This document shows, one piece after another, positions 34,640 to 48,537 of a stretch of DNA of 64,000 nucleotides. The DNA is taken from positions 149,697,057-149,761,056 of the forward strand of contig CM043952.1 of NCBI GenBank assembly GCA_014529385.2. The letters run 5' to 3'. How positions within the stretch are numbered: position 1 is the first letter of the stretch; every line of letters begins with the position of its first letter. A model generated the notes under the pieces. That model did no database searches. It was given only the letters and a program-made list of their open reading frames with translations, and had not been told where the DNA came from. The stretch is from Adiantum capillus-veneris (Eukaryota; Streptophyta; Polypodiopsida; Polypodiales; Pteridaceae). The position numbers and the translations under genes were made by a program.

Positions 34640-36620
34640 TTCAATGTCCTCCAGGGTAAGCACTCTTGTAAGGATGGCTCCTATGTTGCGCCAGTATGGT
34701 ATGGATCCTTTGTCGCAATCTGCGTCGATGTCGAGAGGGGCCCCTCATCCGTGGGAGATGGGACCGCCCCAACTCTATCGCCCGATCAAGCAATATGCCT
34801 CTGGTGTTGCTATGTTGTGGGGGCTGCTCGAACCCCTCTGTCTAGGTGACTGAAAGAAATCTGTAATCTGCTGCTATCACTGGTTCACTCTCATTGTGCC
34901 CCTCTTGAAGAGGTCCTCTTTGTGTCTGCGAATCTCCAGTAAGTATAATCCGAGGCATTTCTAATCCTGGTATCTCATGAATCTAAAGAGTGGTCCAAAA
35001 CCCTCTGTGATAGACAGTGAAAGCGGCCTCGTATCTCATAGTATACTAGGCAGTGACATATGTAATGTATCTCTATCTCGAGCTCTATCTGGCACACCTA
35101 ACAAATCCTGGACTCAACGGGTACTCCTCTAAATCTACATGTCTCGATCTCTAGATGATGTGAGGATGTGTGTATCTGACCGATAGCACATTGTATCCCG
35201 TGGGATAGATGAGTATCCATGTATCTTGGTCTGATCACAAAACCATCCTCCGTAAGCTGGAGAAGATGCTCTCTATAGAAATCCATCTTCGTACCCAACT
35301 CTTGTGTAGGCTCTATCCATGCCCTCTTTGTATCCAGCTAAATAAAGTACTATCTGATGAGCCTGGTAATCTCTGCCCTAGTGAAGGAGATGGAAGGTGC
35401 ATCCAGAGAGTACTGAAATGTGGGTAGCCACTTCATACTTAAGTCATGTAGCTGAAACCAGGATGCCATCTCTGCATACTAACATGATCTATCTCCTTGC
35501 GATGCTAGTTGTTGCAAAGACTAGTGCTAATCGAGCATATCTGTCTCTAAGGAGAGCCCGGGTGCTATGCATAAATGAAACTGATAGAGTGAGTGCCTCC
35601 ACTACCAATGGAGGAGGAGCGAGCTCCGCCCTAACAATGTCATGTGGTACTGAGGCCTTGGCTCTAATCATCCGAGAAATCATAGACACCAAGGGCCTCT
35701 CCATACATCTCCATCCATCAGTATTGCCAGCTCTACTATGATGATCTACTATGATGATCAACTGAGGGGCCCCATATCTCCACTCCTTACAGCATGGCCG
35801 AAGTGACCAAAGTGTCAAAGAGCCAAAGCTTGGTCGGAGGTTCCTGGAACTGAACCTGCAAACATATCCTCCCAAGTCTCCCCAATGCTGCATAGTCTCT
35901 AGTCAATCTCATATCTATTGCACGTCTTAGAGAAAATACTAGACCATTGAAAACCTCCCCAAGATAAGTATATACATCTGCATACTCTAGAGTCTCTCGA
36001 CCATGTAAAGGTGGGGCCAGATCTCCTTACCCACTACGCCATAGTGTTAAGCACCATTACCTTGGTCTTACTAAGGTTCACAGACAATCCAATGTCCTGC
36101 GAAAGTACATGCAATGCATCCAAATGATGATGCATCCCCTCTGGAGAATCTGAGATCAACACAATATCATCAGCATATAATAGCAACGGGATCCACGTCC
36201 TGCCAACTAGGCACCTCTATCACCCTTTGTCTGTACATAATCTGAACTTATCCATATATCCCAAAGAGAGTCAGAGATAGGGGACAGCCCTGCTTCACCC
36301 CAATTATGGACCATACCATTGTCCTGTACAAAGCTAAAATCCCCCAAATCAACTCTGTGGGACCCGCATGTCTTGCAATCATGTATGAGTCTAGCTCGTG
36401 ACACTGTATCAAAGACTTTACGAAAATCCACAAAGCTCCCAATAAATCCTCTTGCCATGGTGTCTACCCTCCTCAACAATGGCTCTGAGCGTCAAAATCT
36501 AATCGAGTGGAGAAACCTCTCCCAAACCCTGCCTGTCCTGTTGCCCGTATGCCCTCTCTCTCTCTACCCATCTACTCAATTCATGCTCAAAAATCCAGAG
36601 TGTGATCAAACATGATGGTG
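34640..36620 (-). pseudogene. L1-like LINE reverse transcriptase (decayed)
   Basis: On the minus strand, right to left: [54 protein letters not shown], then ADDIVLISDSPEGMHHHLDA preceded by a tyrosine-codon context, and DIGLSVNLSKTKVMVLN. These are the palm, the G-V-K-Q-G-C-P-L-S block, the Y-A-D-D box and the thumb of a non-LTR reverse transcriptase. Several frameshifts and stops intervene. The downstream 1.3 kb to about 34640 is compatible with the C-terminal part and 3' UTR. Endonuclease and ORF1 are missing, as in usual 5' truncation. It is a different lineage from the LINEs at 42-48 kb, as the blocks differ. Confidence 0.82.
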
Positions 36621-36642
36621 TGATAATTCCCAGGAAGCATAG

Positions 36643-36680
<38 letters not shown>

Positions 36681-39128
36681 ACTACATGCTAATTGAGGTT
36701 TCTTTCTTAAAATTGATTTTGGTAAGTTAGAATGCAACTCTTTGGCTACATTTGACATCTCTTCATGACATTTAAACTCATTAGCCCTAATTCTTATGCT
36801 ATGATTTAATTTCTTCTTGGTTTGGGTTAGCTGTGCATGTTTTGACCTAGGTGATTGTTGGTTTTTTTTTTTGGTTTGGGGGGGGGGGGGGGGGGGGGGG
36901 TGATATATTGTGAAAACACACCCAAGTGTGATGCAATCTCATGGGCAGAAATCTAAATTTTCTTCGATAGATTCAATTCTAAACATGTATTAATAACCTG
37001 AGAGCTATACCAAAGCAAATGACGGCAAGTAATAGTGAGGCTTGTTTGCTTTCCGGAAGCAAATGAATACATGATGATCTAAGGAAACTACTTTGCAACA
37101 TTTTTTAAATAGAAAAAAAAAATCATCAAAACCAAACTTTGTCTATTCAGGAGTCTGGACATCCTAAAACACAAGTTGAAACACCAACTCCATTAACACT
37201 TCAAAATAAAAAACATTGTGATATTGAACTATTACAATGTTACAACCCTCTAGGAGCCCCTTAACATGAGCATATACTTATTAGCCATGCTTGAGAAGTG
37301 CTGGCTCTTTGCCACCTTCGTGACACCAAGCACTACTACATGCGCCCCCAGTTTGAACACCAAGGCTATCACTGCTCTCATAGAGTAGTAGGCTAGGGAG
37401 ACCTGAAAATTTTGCTATAATGCGTGATTCACAGCAAACCAGCAATGGTAAATGATATAAGAAGTGAGTTCCATGAGCCACCTATGGTAGTGGAGGCTCT
37501 CTTCAACCACATAACCTTCGTCCACGGAATCAGAGAGGCAAACCAAACGAAATTCCACGACTAGCATATGAGGCCTCCCAATAGCGAATAGAGTCCGAAG
37601 ACCAAAGGAAGTGATATGCTTCAATTATCAGCTGTGTACGCAACTGGATACACAATAGACAGGTGGCTACCAGATCAATATGATGTGAGCGCCCAACACA
37701 CATATCTCTATAGAGGTAGGAGCTTAGACAAAGACACAGAGAGAGGACATGGGTGGCATCGACACAACCCTTGTAGAAAACCTACAGCCCAATTGCGATT
37801 AGGGCCCGTTTATTGGGCCCTTAAAAATGTTTTGAAATAGAGATGGGGCTTGAGCGGGGTTAGGCTGATCTATTACAAACATGCGGGCATGGGCATTGCA
37901 CACTAAGCCATTGTAATGTTCTTATGTTCTGGGGGAGGCCCTCTACCCAATTAGTGGGTTCAAATTGTAGCCACATGCTTTGGACCCACAAGACGGCACA
38001 AATAATAGTTCTTACGCTCACCTGATAGCTTCATTCAGCATCCATCTTTCAAAGATTTATTCCCTCTGTTTGAAGAGAAGCGCTCTCTCCCAATGATGAC
38101 CCCTGGTCACAGGCACCTGGGCCGCTTCTTGCTCGAGAAGTATCAATATCAACAGCACTCACTCCAGACAGGGAGTCAAATATAACACATTAGTAGACCA
38201 GCCTCAGAAAATTCTTGAAACCTGCTCAGATGACATCTCACCGAGGTACGAAGCACAAGCAGGAATAACTCACACCAACAACCAAGAGCTCCTGATTATA
38301 GACCATCACATCACATCAACACGGGAGACCAATACAAGACATCAGAGCCAAACATCAAAGACATCATCAAGGGAGATGGCAAGGGAGGGCCACTCATGTG
38401 TGTCCTTGCAGAGAGCACTCCATTCAAACCAAGGGAACGTGTGGCGAATGTGGTGAGAACCAAGTGCACTCTGGATTGTGGGCTTACCACAGTTGCAATG
38501 TGATACTTCTCCCAATATAACCAACTGTCCATGGGGTGATACAAACTGTTGTAAAATGATTCACACTCGTACAATTGCACCAGGAACGCAAGGGAGGGCC
38601 ACTCATGTGTGTCCTTACAGAGACCACTCCATTCAAATCCAAGGGAAAGTGTGGCGAATGTGATGAGAACCGAGTGCACGCTGTGGCTGGTGGGCTTACC
38701 ACAGTTGCAATGTGATGCTTCTAAGTGAATGTTGAACTCAAAACTCTGTACAAAGTATATTTACAACCAAGAAATATTCCGGATTTTCTGCTTACAAAGG
38801 TATAGACACTATGTAGATTAGGCACCTCAGACTGGTATGGCACCAAATATACGAAGGGGAGCTTCAAGAGGATCATATATTACAAAGTAGGAAGATGTCT
38901 GTTCTTTGTCACCTTCCGCTATTGCCAAAATCAGGGTAGGCTATGCGGCTGGAGTCTGAGGTGTGCAAGTTTGAGCCATGAGGTGTTTTGAGTTCAATCC
39001 TCTCCTCAATCCCTGTGGCACGTCTTTACCAACTATTGCAGCAGAGACTTATGGTCATTTATACAGCTGTATATTGGTCTCACCGTTCTACAATACGCAC
39101 ACAACATGTTTGACAGAGAGGGTATTAA
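36621..39128. other. Intergenic DNA downstream of the ATG1 gene
   Basis: No gene recognised. (GA)n at 36644-36679 and a T10/G-run at 36860-36900. A roughly 125-bp block is directly repeated at 38391-38515 and 38590-38722, period 199; both copies carry GGGCCACTCATGTGTGTCCT and GGGCTTACCACAGTTGCAAT. Confidence 0.6.
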
Positions 39129-40716
39129 CTACTGCTGAAGATTAACTTTATACGCTGCACAAAGATTTTGCCTTTTTGCAATAATGTCAATGTAATAATG
39201 AAGGCGTTGCCTATCAGCGTTACCCAAAAGCAAGCGTGGAGTTATGGGCAAGGCTGCAGCTTCAACCAGGAGAAAGTACAATATGGTGGCTGCTTTGCTG
39301 TAAGCTGCTGCTGCATTTGCCAAATTCCCCATGAGTTCATCCACCTAATAAAAGTCAAACAATCAGAGCAAGCTGATAGAATTGTTACAAAATCTAAATA
39401 GTTTACTTCCTTCGAAAATGGTTATGATTTGCGATAAAGAAAATAAAGAAAAACCCTTGCTTAAATCCTGCTTACAGCTGCAGTTTTTCCTGCTGCTAGA
39501 GCAGCTTGATATATTATCTCCATGGGATCTGGAATCTCTGTATTGCCTGCACAAATAATGTCTGAAGTTTGATCACCTCATAAACCTTGCAACAAATAAT
39601 TCACACAACAGGCTGTTAACACAAGTACCATCTAAGCCCTGAACATGAGGGGCTAGCCCTTCTGCTTGTTCAACCGCGGCACAGAATCTCTGCTCTACAC
39701 GAGAACACAATGTTTCAAATCCACATTCATTCTCTGGTATGCATAGGAAATCCAGAGAGAATTTTCTGTTCTCATTTTCGCCACGTGTATGTGTGTCAAA
39801 ACCACCAGCCTTTCTGGAAGTACTCAGTGCTTCCTTCCAAACTGCTAGGCATACTAAATGCATTGAAAAGGCTTCTAGAAATTGGCCTCCAACACACTGC
39901 ATACAACGAAGCATTTAATGTTTCACAAATCAGATAATTTTTCAAGAATTAGGAAAACAAGTTTTACCTTGTTGTGAGCCAAATCAGCAATTGTCTCTGC
40001 ACATTTATGGAGAACTTGCAGTCTTGTCAGACGATTAGCTCGTGCAAATCCAATATCAAGCAAGTCCTCAGAAGCTCCAGCCTCCTCAGAAAATACAGCT
40101 TTTGGCAATGGTGTATTCACCATAGATACTTTCTGAGGATTTTTACAAGGCGATTGCTGTCCCACACAGGTAGATTGCTCACTTGCCGAAAAAGAAATGG
40201 CATCCGTTGATGTGACAGGTACACTGACAAGAACATATTCTTTCTCCAAAACCTCCATAGAGTCTATCATAGCACCTGAAACATTTGATGATTACAGTCA
40301 TGGTAATGCTTACTACGATGACCTCCCAAATAAGATCTAACAATCACCATGTACCTTTGGAGTGGCTTATCGCTAAGCCACATTGTTCACCCTCTGCACC
40401 AGTTCGAAGGCCCTCACTTGCAATAGCCTTACTTGGTTTTGCATCCAGAGATTCATTCTTGTGAGTAGAGCTACCTCTCTCTCTTTGCAACATACCCTTT
40501 CTCTCACGTAAGGTCAAAGTAGCGTCTCGCTCCCCAGAACCTCGTAATGCACTGAAAGGAGTTGCTTTATGTGTTGTGTTAGCATTGCTTGTAGGAGAAG
40601 CAGAAATAAACTGAGGGTCTTCATCCAGTAAAAAGGGCATTGGCTCCTCTTGAAACGATCTTGCTTCAGCAGAACAGCGCAAAGTTTCTCCAGAGCTGCA
40701 ATACGTAGGTTCATGC
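39129..40716 (-). CDS. ATG1: ATG1 exons h-l: linker and C-terminal MIT-like domain
   Basis: Exon h (40355-40716) is a serine-rich linker with [16 protein letters not shown]. Its start was set at the CTTTTCCTTGACAG acceptor because that keeps phase with exon g; an upstream acceptor at about 40784 would not. Exon i (39968-40275) holds [11 protein letters not shown] and the start of the helical C-terminal region. Exons j-l hold [36 protein letters not shown] and [20 protein letters not shown], ending in LQQ and TAG at 39131-39129. Confidence 0.9.
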
Positions 40717-43700
40717 CTGTCAAGGAAAAGATGAAGTCTCAAACCCTTAGGAGAAGCACCTGTAAATGCATCTCCATCCTTCAAGAAATAGTATAATAAT
40801 CAAGATGTAGAAAACCCTGCTATTACAAAAATAGTATCTGATTCGAAGAGCTTTCTCAATTAAAGTAGTACCTCACTGGCTCAGCAATAAAACTGTGGTT
40901 GAAAAATTCTTCGAAAGATAAGCGCTCGACTGCAACAAGAAAAAAACCCATCAGTTTGAAACCAACCCCACAATCTCAATAACATCAGAAGACCCGTAGG
41001 AGTGCAGCTTTAAGCTAAAATTCACCTGCAAGAGATAAGCTTACTACTTCCCACATATGCAACGAACAAAATGATGATGAAATTGAAACAAAATTGTCAA
41101 TTTGCGAGCTTTTCAGTGGGTGCACCCATATGCGATTAAGGCTTCTTAACATTGTATTTCATATCTTTCTCTAAAATTCTTCACAAGTTCTCTTCACATT
41201 AGATTGTTTTGGCATTTATGCTATGTATTTTGTTGTTTTTGGCTAAAAGATGTAGGCACCTGCATTGTTACTCCCGTAAATTTCTGTTTTCACTGTGCAT
41301 TCGAAGATGCTATCAAACCCTTCCTAATTTCTTTCTTCAGGAAAATTGGCAACTTTAGGGATAGGCACCTACGTTGTTACTCCAGTAAATCTCTGTTTTC
41401 ACTGTGCATTCAACGATGCTATCAAGCCCTTCCTAATTTCTTTCTTTAGGAAAACTTGCAACTTTAGGGATCTCTTGCACAAGATAAATGTTTTGTAAAT
41501 TGAATTGGTGTTCTGAGATCACATTTATATTTCCGTCAAAATAATTATATGTCTCCCTAATAATGAGTTTCATGTATGTCCGTCCGCAACACCCACTGGT
41601 ATTTCATAACTTTCAATTAACTAACCATTTTGTACATTTACTTTACTCCACGTAAGAAAGGAACATTTACAACTTAGAAACTTCCATTCAAAGTCAAAGG
41701 ATACCTGGATCTTTTCTTAAAAGTTTTCGACAAAGGTCGATGCATTCGGGGTGTAGCGCAGAGTTGGGAAAATGCAGATAGGTTGACTTCTGAATATTTT
41801 GAAGTAACTGTACAAAAAAAAATGCGAATCGCCATTCAGAAATAGACAACTACCAACTCAGCACATTCTTTAACAGAATTAGAAAGACCTGATAAGGACT
41901 TTGCCCCGTGAAGGGTGGTTGACCAGTCACCAACTGATAAAGAATCGTTCCAACGCTCCATAAATCTGCCTAGAGAATGAAGCCAATCTCAGATAAATTC
42001 GCAATCCTACATTCAACCTCTCTCTCTCTCTCTCTTTGTCCCCCCCCCCCCCCCCCCCCCCCGCTGCTGCCCCTGCGCTCGCGCTTCCTCTCGCCCCCCC
42101 GCTGCTGCTGCGCTCCCGCTTCCTCTCGCCCCCCCGCTGCTGCCCCTGCGCAGGTGAATCTCTCCCTCTCCCGCCCCGCACCCGCCACCCCTGCCCCTGC
42201 GCTCCCGCTCCCGCTCCCTCTCTCTATCGCGCTGCTTCTCTCTCTCTCTATCGCTCTCTCTAATTTTAACCTTTTAATTTTTTAACTTACTAACTTTTTA
42301 ACTCTATCATTTTTAATTTTAACTCTATCGTGTTGCCTCTCTCATTGCAAGAGACCGTAAACAAACAAGGCGAAGACCTACGAGCACTTGCAATGGAGAA
42401 TGGCACACTAAGGGTACTTGTGGTTGAGAATGAGAATCTCAAGAGGACACTTGAGATGCAAACAACATGTTTGATACAACTTGAAGAGGAAGTCAAGGAA
42501 TGTAAACGCTCTCTTGTGGACTTGAATGATTTGAAGGAGCGGATGAGCAAAGTAGAGCATGACCATGTATTGAAAGAGGAGAAATTTGACACTATGAGCC
42601 GGGATGTATGCGACATGAAAAATGTATGCACAAATAAGTCTTGGGCTGATGTATGTGGTAGCAATGTGGTTTCTAATTCCTCACTCATGCAAGCTATGGT
42701 TCAAACAAAGAATGTTGAGAATGTGGATGTGGAGGAGTTGAAGGAACGGGAGCGACGTTCCAAGAACATTGTTATTCGTGGAATTCCCGAAGAGAAGTTA
42801 GAGACACCTCCTTCTCTTGCCATTGTTATTGAAGATTTCTTCAAAACCCACTTTGGCATGTCCGGAGTTATGGTCTATGGAGCACATAGAGTGGGGAAGC
42901 AAGGAGCTCCTCGCTCGGGAGAACGGCCAATTGTATACACCATGCCGGATGAGACCAAGCGAAAGATTATCCTTGATAATAGTTGGATCTATTTGAGGGA
43001 TACAAAATGTTTTGTATGTGAAGATCGCACTATTAAGCAACAAAATATGCGTCGCAAGGCATATGAGGAAAAGAATAATAAAAACAAGGAGATCTCTCAT
43101 GAAGAAAATGTGCCCAAGGAGGAGGCAAGTCTCTCAAGCAAATAGGGATGCGTGACCTATGAGACCGAGTTACAATTGAAAATATGCTTTTGGAATTGTA
43201 ATGGATACCCATGGAATGCGGGGGTTGGCATTGATAAACTAACAAGCAAAGCCGATGTTGTACTTCTTGTTGAAACTTGGGAGCATGATACACAAAGGAT
43301 TAACGGCTTGGAGGATTACAATGTACATTCATTGATGTGGTCAAAGAATCTCAAGCAACGAAGAGGACAAGGAGGGTTAGCATGTATGGTTAAGAAAGGA
43401 TTGGAAGATTTTGTATCAATTGTGAAGATGAAAGATGACAAGTACAAACGTTATGTATGGCTGAAAATTATGACACCAAAAAGAGCACCCATTTTTGTAG
43501 CCGGTTGCTACATTCCTCATCATGATTCTCCCTTTTATGCTTGCATGGATAGAGATCAACCATTTTCTGATTTGGAAGAGGACGTTGCTTATTTCAAAGG
43601 TGAAGGTGATGTTATTGTATTTGGGGATATGAATGCTCGCACAAAAACATTGCAACATGATACTCAACAATTTGATATGCCATACATTTCAAGGGAGTTG

Positions 43701-46700
43701 GAGGAAGTTCACTTGTATGATCGTACTTCAATGGATGAGAAAGAGCCGGATCAGTATGGAAAGTTACTTTTACACATGTGTAATAGCACGGGTATGCTCA
43801 TTGCCAATGGTGTATCTTTGTGGAGTGGAACCAATGGATTTACATGTAGGAGACATAATGGGGATAGTGTGATTGACTATATGCTACTCTTTGAAGCCAT
43901 CATGTATCGCATAAAGAGTTTTATGTTTAGTCAATGGACCCCGAAATCCGACCATCGCACCTTATGTATTGACCTTTCATGTGGAGAAGCAACTAAGCAT
44001 GATAATCTCAGCCAAAGGAAAGAGAAGTTATCACTATGTATGGATTTCAAACGGGCACCAATGTACATTGAAATGGTTGAGCAAAAATTATGGATGACAA
44101 AGCTTCAATGTGATGCACCATTGGAAACTAAATGGGAAGCTTTCAAGAAAGCTATTTGTTCTTGTGCGGAAGAATGCTTTGCCATAAAGCATCTCCATGG
44201 TATCAACAAAGATAGATCACGCAAAAGGTGGTTTGATAAAGAATGTCAAGATGCTCGAAAGTCCTTGATAAAGCTTGATGCAACTATGGACAAAGACAAC
44301 TATCAAAGTCATTTGCATACATACAAGGCATTGATTCAAAAGAAGAGAAGAAGATGGGAAGTAAAGCAACAAGAATTTCAAGTCCAAGAAAAGGCACATG
44401 CATGTGGAAGATTTTGGAGAAACTTCAGAGGCAAGCGGGTTGAGAATTTTGGTAACTTGAGTCTAGTGGATATGTACACACATTGTAGGCAATTATATGA
44501 GCAAGCAAATACTGCCGTCTTTTTTTTACTATTGAGGATGTATGCGGTGGGCTTGAAAAGTTGGCCACTCGCAAAGCGGGAGATATTCAAGGTATCAAGC
44601 CGGAGATGATCAAATGGACGGGAGATTTTACCCATGAGTGGATGTGTGATATGTTCAACCTTGCACTTCAACATGGTATGCCTTATGATTGGAGTACTAA
44701 TTGGGTTAAGCCTTTGCATAAAGGAGGGGATGTAAAGAATGTAAGCAACTACAGGACTATAATGATTGGGTCTCTTATGGCAAAGTTGTTTGGGTGCATA
44801 ATGGAGATGAAATTGAGTGATTGGGCTGAAGAGAATGACAAGCGTGCAAAGGGACAAGCGGGTTTTCGTCGATGCCATAGCACCATTGATCATCTTGTCA
44901 CTCTTCGTGTTCTCATGGAGGAAAGTCGGTTGAAAGGCAAGCGATTGTATTATTGTTTTGTGGACTTCAAGAAAGCCTTTGATATGATTCCACGTAACAA
45001 TTTGTGGAGAAGGATGGAAGAACTCCAAGTGCCAAGTGAGTTTATGCTTGCGGTTTCTCGAATCTATGAGAAGGTGATTTGTCAATTGCGCATGGGAAGA
45101 GAAATTTCAGAAATTTTTGTAAGCACTATTGGGGTTAAACAAGGATGTCCATTGTCACCAACTCTCTTTGGTCTATGCATCGATCAATTGGAACAAATGA
45201 TACTTGACTTTATGCAAGAAGAAGGCATTGAAGAGGTCACTATTTGCAATGCGGTAATCATGCTTTTGTTGTATGCCGATGATGTAGTGCTTCTAGCACA
45301 CACTTTAGAAGATGCACAAAAGCTTATGGTTGTCCTTGAGAACTTTTGCTTGCATAGTGGGCTGATTGTAAATGAATCTAAAACAAAGGTTATGCTTGTG
45401 AAAACCAACCATAAGGAGAAGCCATGCATTGTGTACAACAACGAGACACTTGAAGTTGTTGAGAGCTTTAAGTACCTTGGCCTTGAGGTTCCATCCAATC
45501 ACAAGTGGCATGAATGTGCTATGCGTCGTTTGGAAGCGGGAAAGAGAGCATATTATGCATTTGAGAACATGTGTAATGCGGGAAACATCAAGTGTTGGGT
45601 TCTCAGGAAGTATCTTTTTGATGCATTGGTGACACCGGTTCTTCTTTATGGAGTTGAAGTGTGGGGCGGGAGCATCTCAAAGTCTACTTGGAAAGAGTTT
45701 GAGAATGTCCAAAAGCGTTTTCTTACAAACTTTCTCCAAGTTAAGACACAAACACCATATATGCTCCTACTTCTTGAGTCGGGATCTCTTCCAATTGAGG
45801 TTATGGGCATGGAAAGGGTTGTGGAGTACATGATAAAGATGCGTCAAAACCCCTCACATCGACTTCCTACAATTGCATGGGAAGCAAGCAAAAAAGTTCA
45901 AAAGACGCATAAAAGCAAGATCTTGAGCACGGGATGGATGCAAGACATAAAGAAGTGGTTTGGGAGATGGGATGCATTACACTTGCTACATGATGCTTCA
46001 ATTGACTCTCAAGTGAATGAAGCTTTTCTACAACGCCAATGTATTACGGCTTGGGAGAAATCCGGTGGGTCACGCTTCATACATTACACCACCTATATTG
46101 CCCCCAACTACAAAACCATGTTCTTCGCTGAGAGAGGAAACCGTACTCACACTTACATGCTTGAGCCTATTCCCTTGTCCGCGATACGCACTATCGCAGC
46201 AATTCGGCTTAGCTCCCATTTCCTTCGATGCGAGATAGGGCGTTGGGGCAATGGAGAAGAGTCAAATCGATTGTGCACATTATGCTCACTGCAAGTTCGA
46301 GAGTCTGAGTACCACACACTACTAGAGTGCTCAGCTTTTGATCACATCCGAACTTGCTTCTCTCACATTTTCAGCCATAACTTAAACCTGCAGACTTTCC
46401 TCTCCCAGCCAAAGTGTGGGCTCTCCATTGCGACTCTCATCACTATAATTTTGGAGCATCGAGAGTCACTCATCAGCCATACACATACTACATCACATGT
46501 AACTTTGGTCCCATAGGTCATATTTGACCTCCGAGGACGATAATAAAATCTATCTATCTATCTCTCTCTCATCCGTACTCTATCGCTGCCCCTCCCTTGC
46601 CATACCTCCTCGTGTTCCTCCACTCGCCCAGCTACCACGTCCGTTGCTAGTATGGATGCACACGTGCGCTTAGTGGTTCTTTTTCGGACAGCGATCAAGC

Positions 46701-48467
46701 ATGAGGAAGCTGAACGATAAAGCCGACCCCCTAGAGGATGCCATTCAAAAGTGCAAAGAGGAAATGACGGAGACCATTACCAAGATGAACCGCAATCTCT
46801 TGGGCACAATAAACATGCTCGAAGGACGCGTGTTGATCCAAGAGAGCAAGATAAATACGTTGGAAGACCGAGTGACGACTCAGGATGAAGAGATTGCGTC
46901 ACTCAAGAAAGACCTCGCCGAAGCACGATCAAGACACACACTGGAAGAGGACGAACTGCAACCCTCAGTAATCGAAGAAATCAACACGATCAAGGAGTAA
47001 GTACGGGCCATCAAAGAGGGAGAAGAGCAACACAAAGAGATGACGACTTCTTGGGTGGATGTTCTTACCAAAACTCAACAGAAGGCGGATGAAGCCGAGA
47101 AATGGATCAAGGTGGCAAAGAAAGGAAAAGGCAAGGAGATAACGCCCACGTCCACACCCACTATCATTAATCAGACACTAGAGGAGGAACAAAGAAGACG
47201 GGTGCGCGCTTTACATGTGAGAATTTGCCGTCTTAAAGACAAAGGCAATGTGGACGAAGAGGTAAAAGAACTCATGGCCTTGATGGGGGTTCATGAGCCG
47301 ACGTACACAAGAGCATGGAGAGTGGGCAACATTAAGAAAAATGGAAGCAGTGGGGAAACTTCAAAAGAAAGAGCACTCATCCTCCGTTTTCCCTCCATGG
47401 AAGCGAAGAAGTCCTTCTTGAAGAAAAGACCAACTCTTAAAGAGACGGGCATCTTTCTCGGGGATGATCTCACCCTCTCACAGATCGCTCACATGCAGGA
47501 AGTAATGCCGGAGATTAGAGCGGCAAGGGGAAAAGGCAAGATTGCCTTTTACCGAGATGGAGGAGTAGTAATACTAGAGCGACGCTCCACATGACGGTGC
47601 GAGACTTATGGGACCACACTCAAAGTGGCTTCCTGGAACTGTAATGGATCTATGCGTCTTGATGTGGGTGCTTTTGAGGATAGCTTTACTGGAAGAGACA
47701 TCATCTTTTACTTTGAGACACACCAGGCCCCTGGGCAATCCATGCCTCACATCAGTGGATACAGGTGGGAGACAGCTTACAGACAGGAGACATGGCAGTG
47801 TTATTTAGAGAAGATCTGCAGCCATTGATACATATAGCCCGTAGGGATGAGCAGGCTAGGTACATGTGGGTGAGATTGAAAGCAGAGACACGCAGATATC
47901 TTTACATTGCTATTTGCTACTTTCCCCCGAGTACATCAGTCTATGCATCACCCAGAGGACAGTCCCCTTTTTCTATTCTGGATGATGACATATGGGAGTT
48001 CTCTAGAGATGGTGACATTATCATTCTAGGGGACTTCAATGCTAGGACTGCCCATCACCAGACCGTGTTTTATGATACTTCAGAGGAGATGTTGAGAGAG
48101 CTAGATGCTGTAGAGATGGGCCTGTCCAGACTATCACACGATGTGGAATATACTGAGTATGGGCGACACCTGATAGACATGGGCACCGCACATGGATTGG
48201 CCATCTTGAATGGCCTACAGAGATTTCCTGCTGCGGGAGGTTTTACATGCTTCCCACACAGACATGGAGCCAACACAGTGGACTATGTCATGGCACAGCC
48301 GAATCTCATCTCTAGTATCCAAGATCTCACAGTTGTGTCGGAATCATAAATTCTATGCATGTGCATCCTAGACTAGGTAGTTTTCCCTAACTCTTCAAAT
48401 ATCCCTAAGGGCACAGGTTCTTCTGAATGGTGGCCAACCATCTTTAGCAAAAGGACAACGCAAGCGT

Positions 48468-48537
<70 letters not shown>

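Noticed and set aside
37281-38700. Several 60-120-codon frames on both strands
   Set aside because: Two of them arise from the two copies of a direct repeat; none has recognisable domains or splice context.
40717-40784. Upstream extension of ATG1 exon h to about 40784
   Set aside because: The open frame allows it, but the acceptor CTTTTCCTTGACAG at 40717 matches the phase of exon g with donor GTACTA, whereas the extension does not.
41927-42188. Minus-strand glycine/alanine-rich frames over the GC-rich block
   Set aside because: Low-complexity translation of C-runs and GC-rich monomers; it also runs through the exon e splice acceptor of ATG1.
44515-44535. Programmed frameshift in LINE-A ORF2
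   Set aside because: Non-LTR ORF2 proteins are not known to need one between endonuclease and RT; homopolymer indel or sequencing error is simpler.
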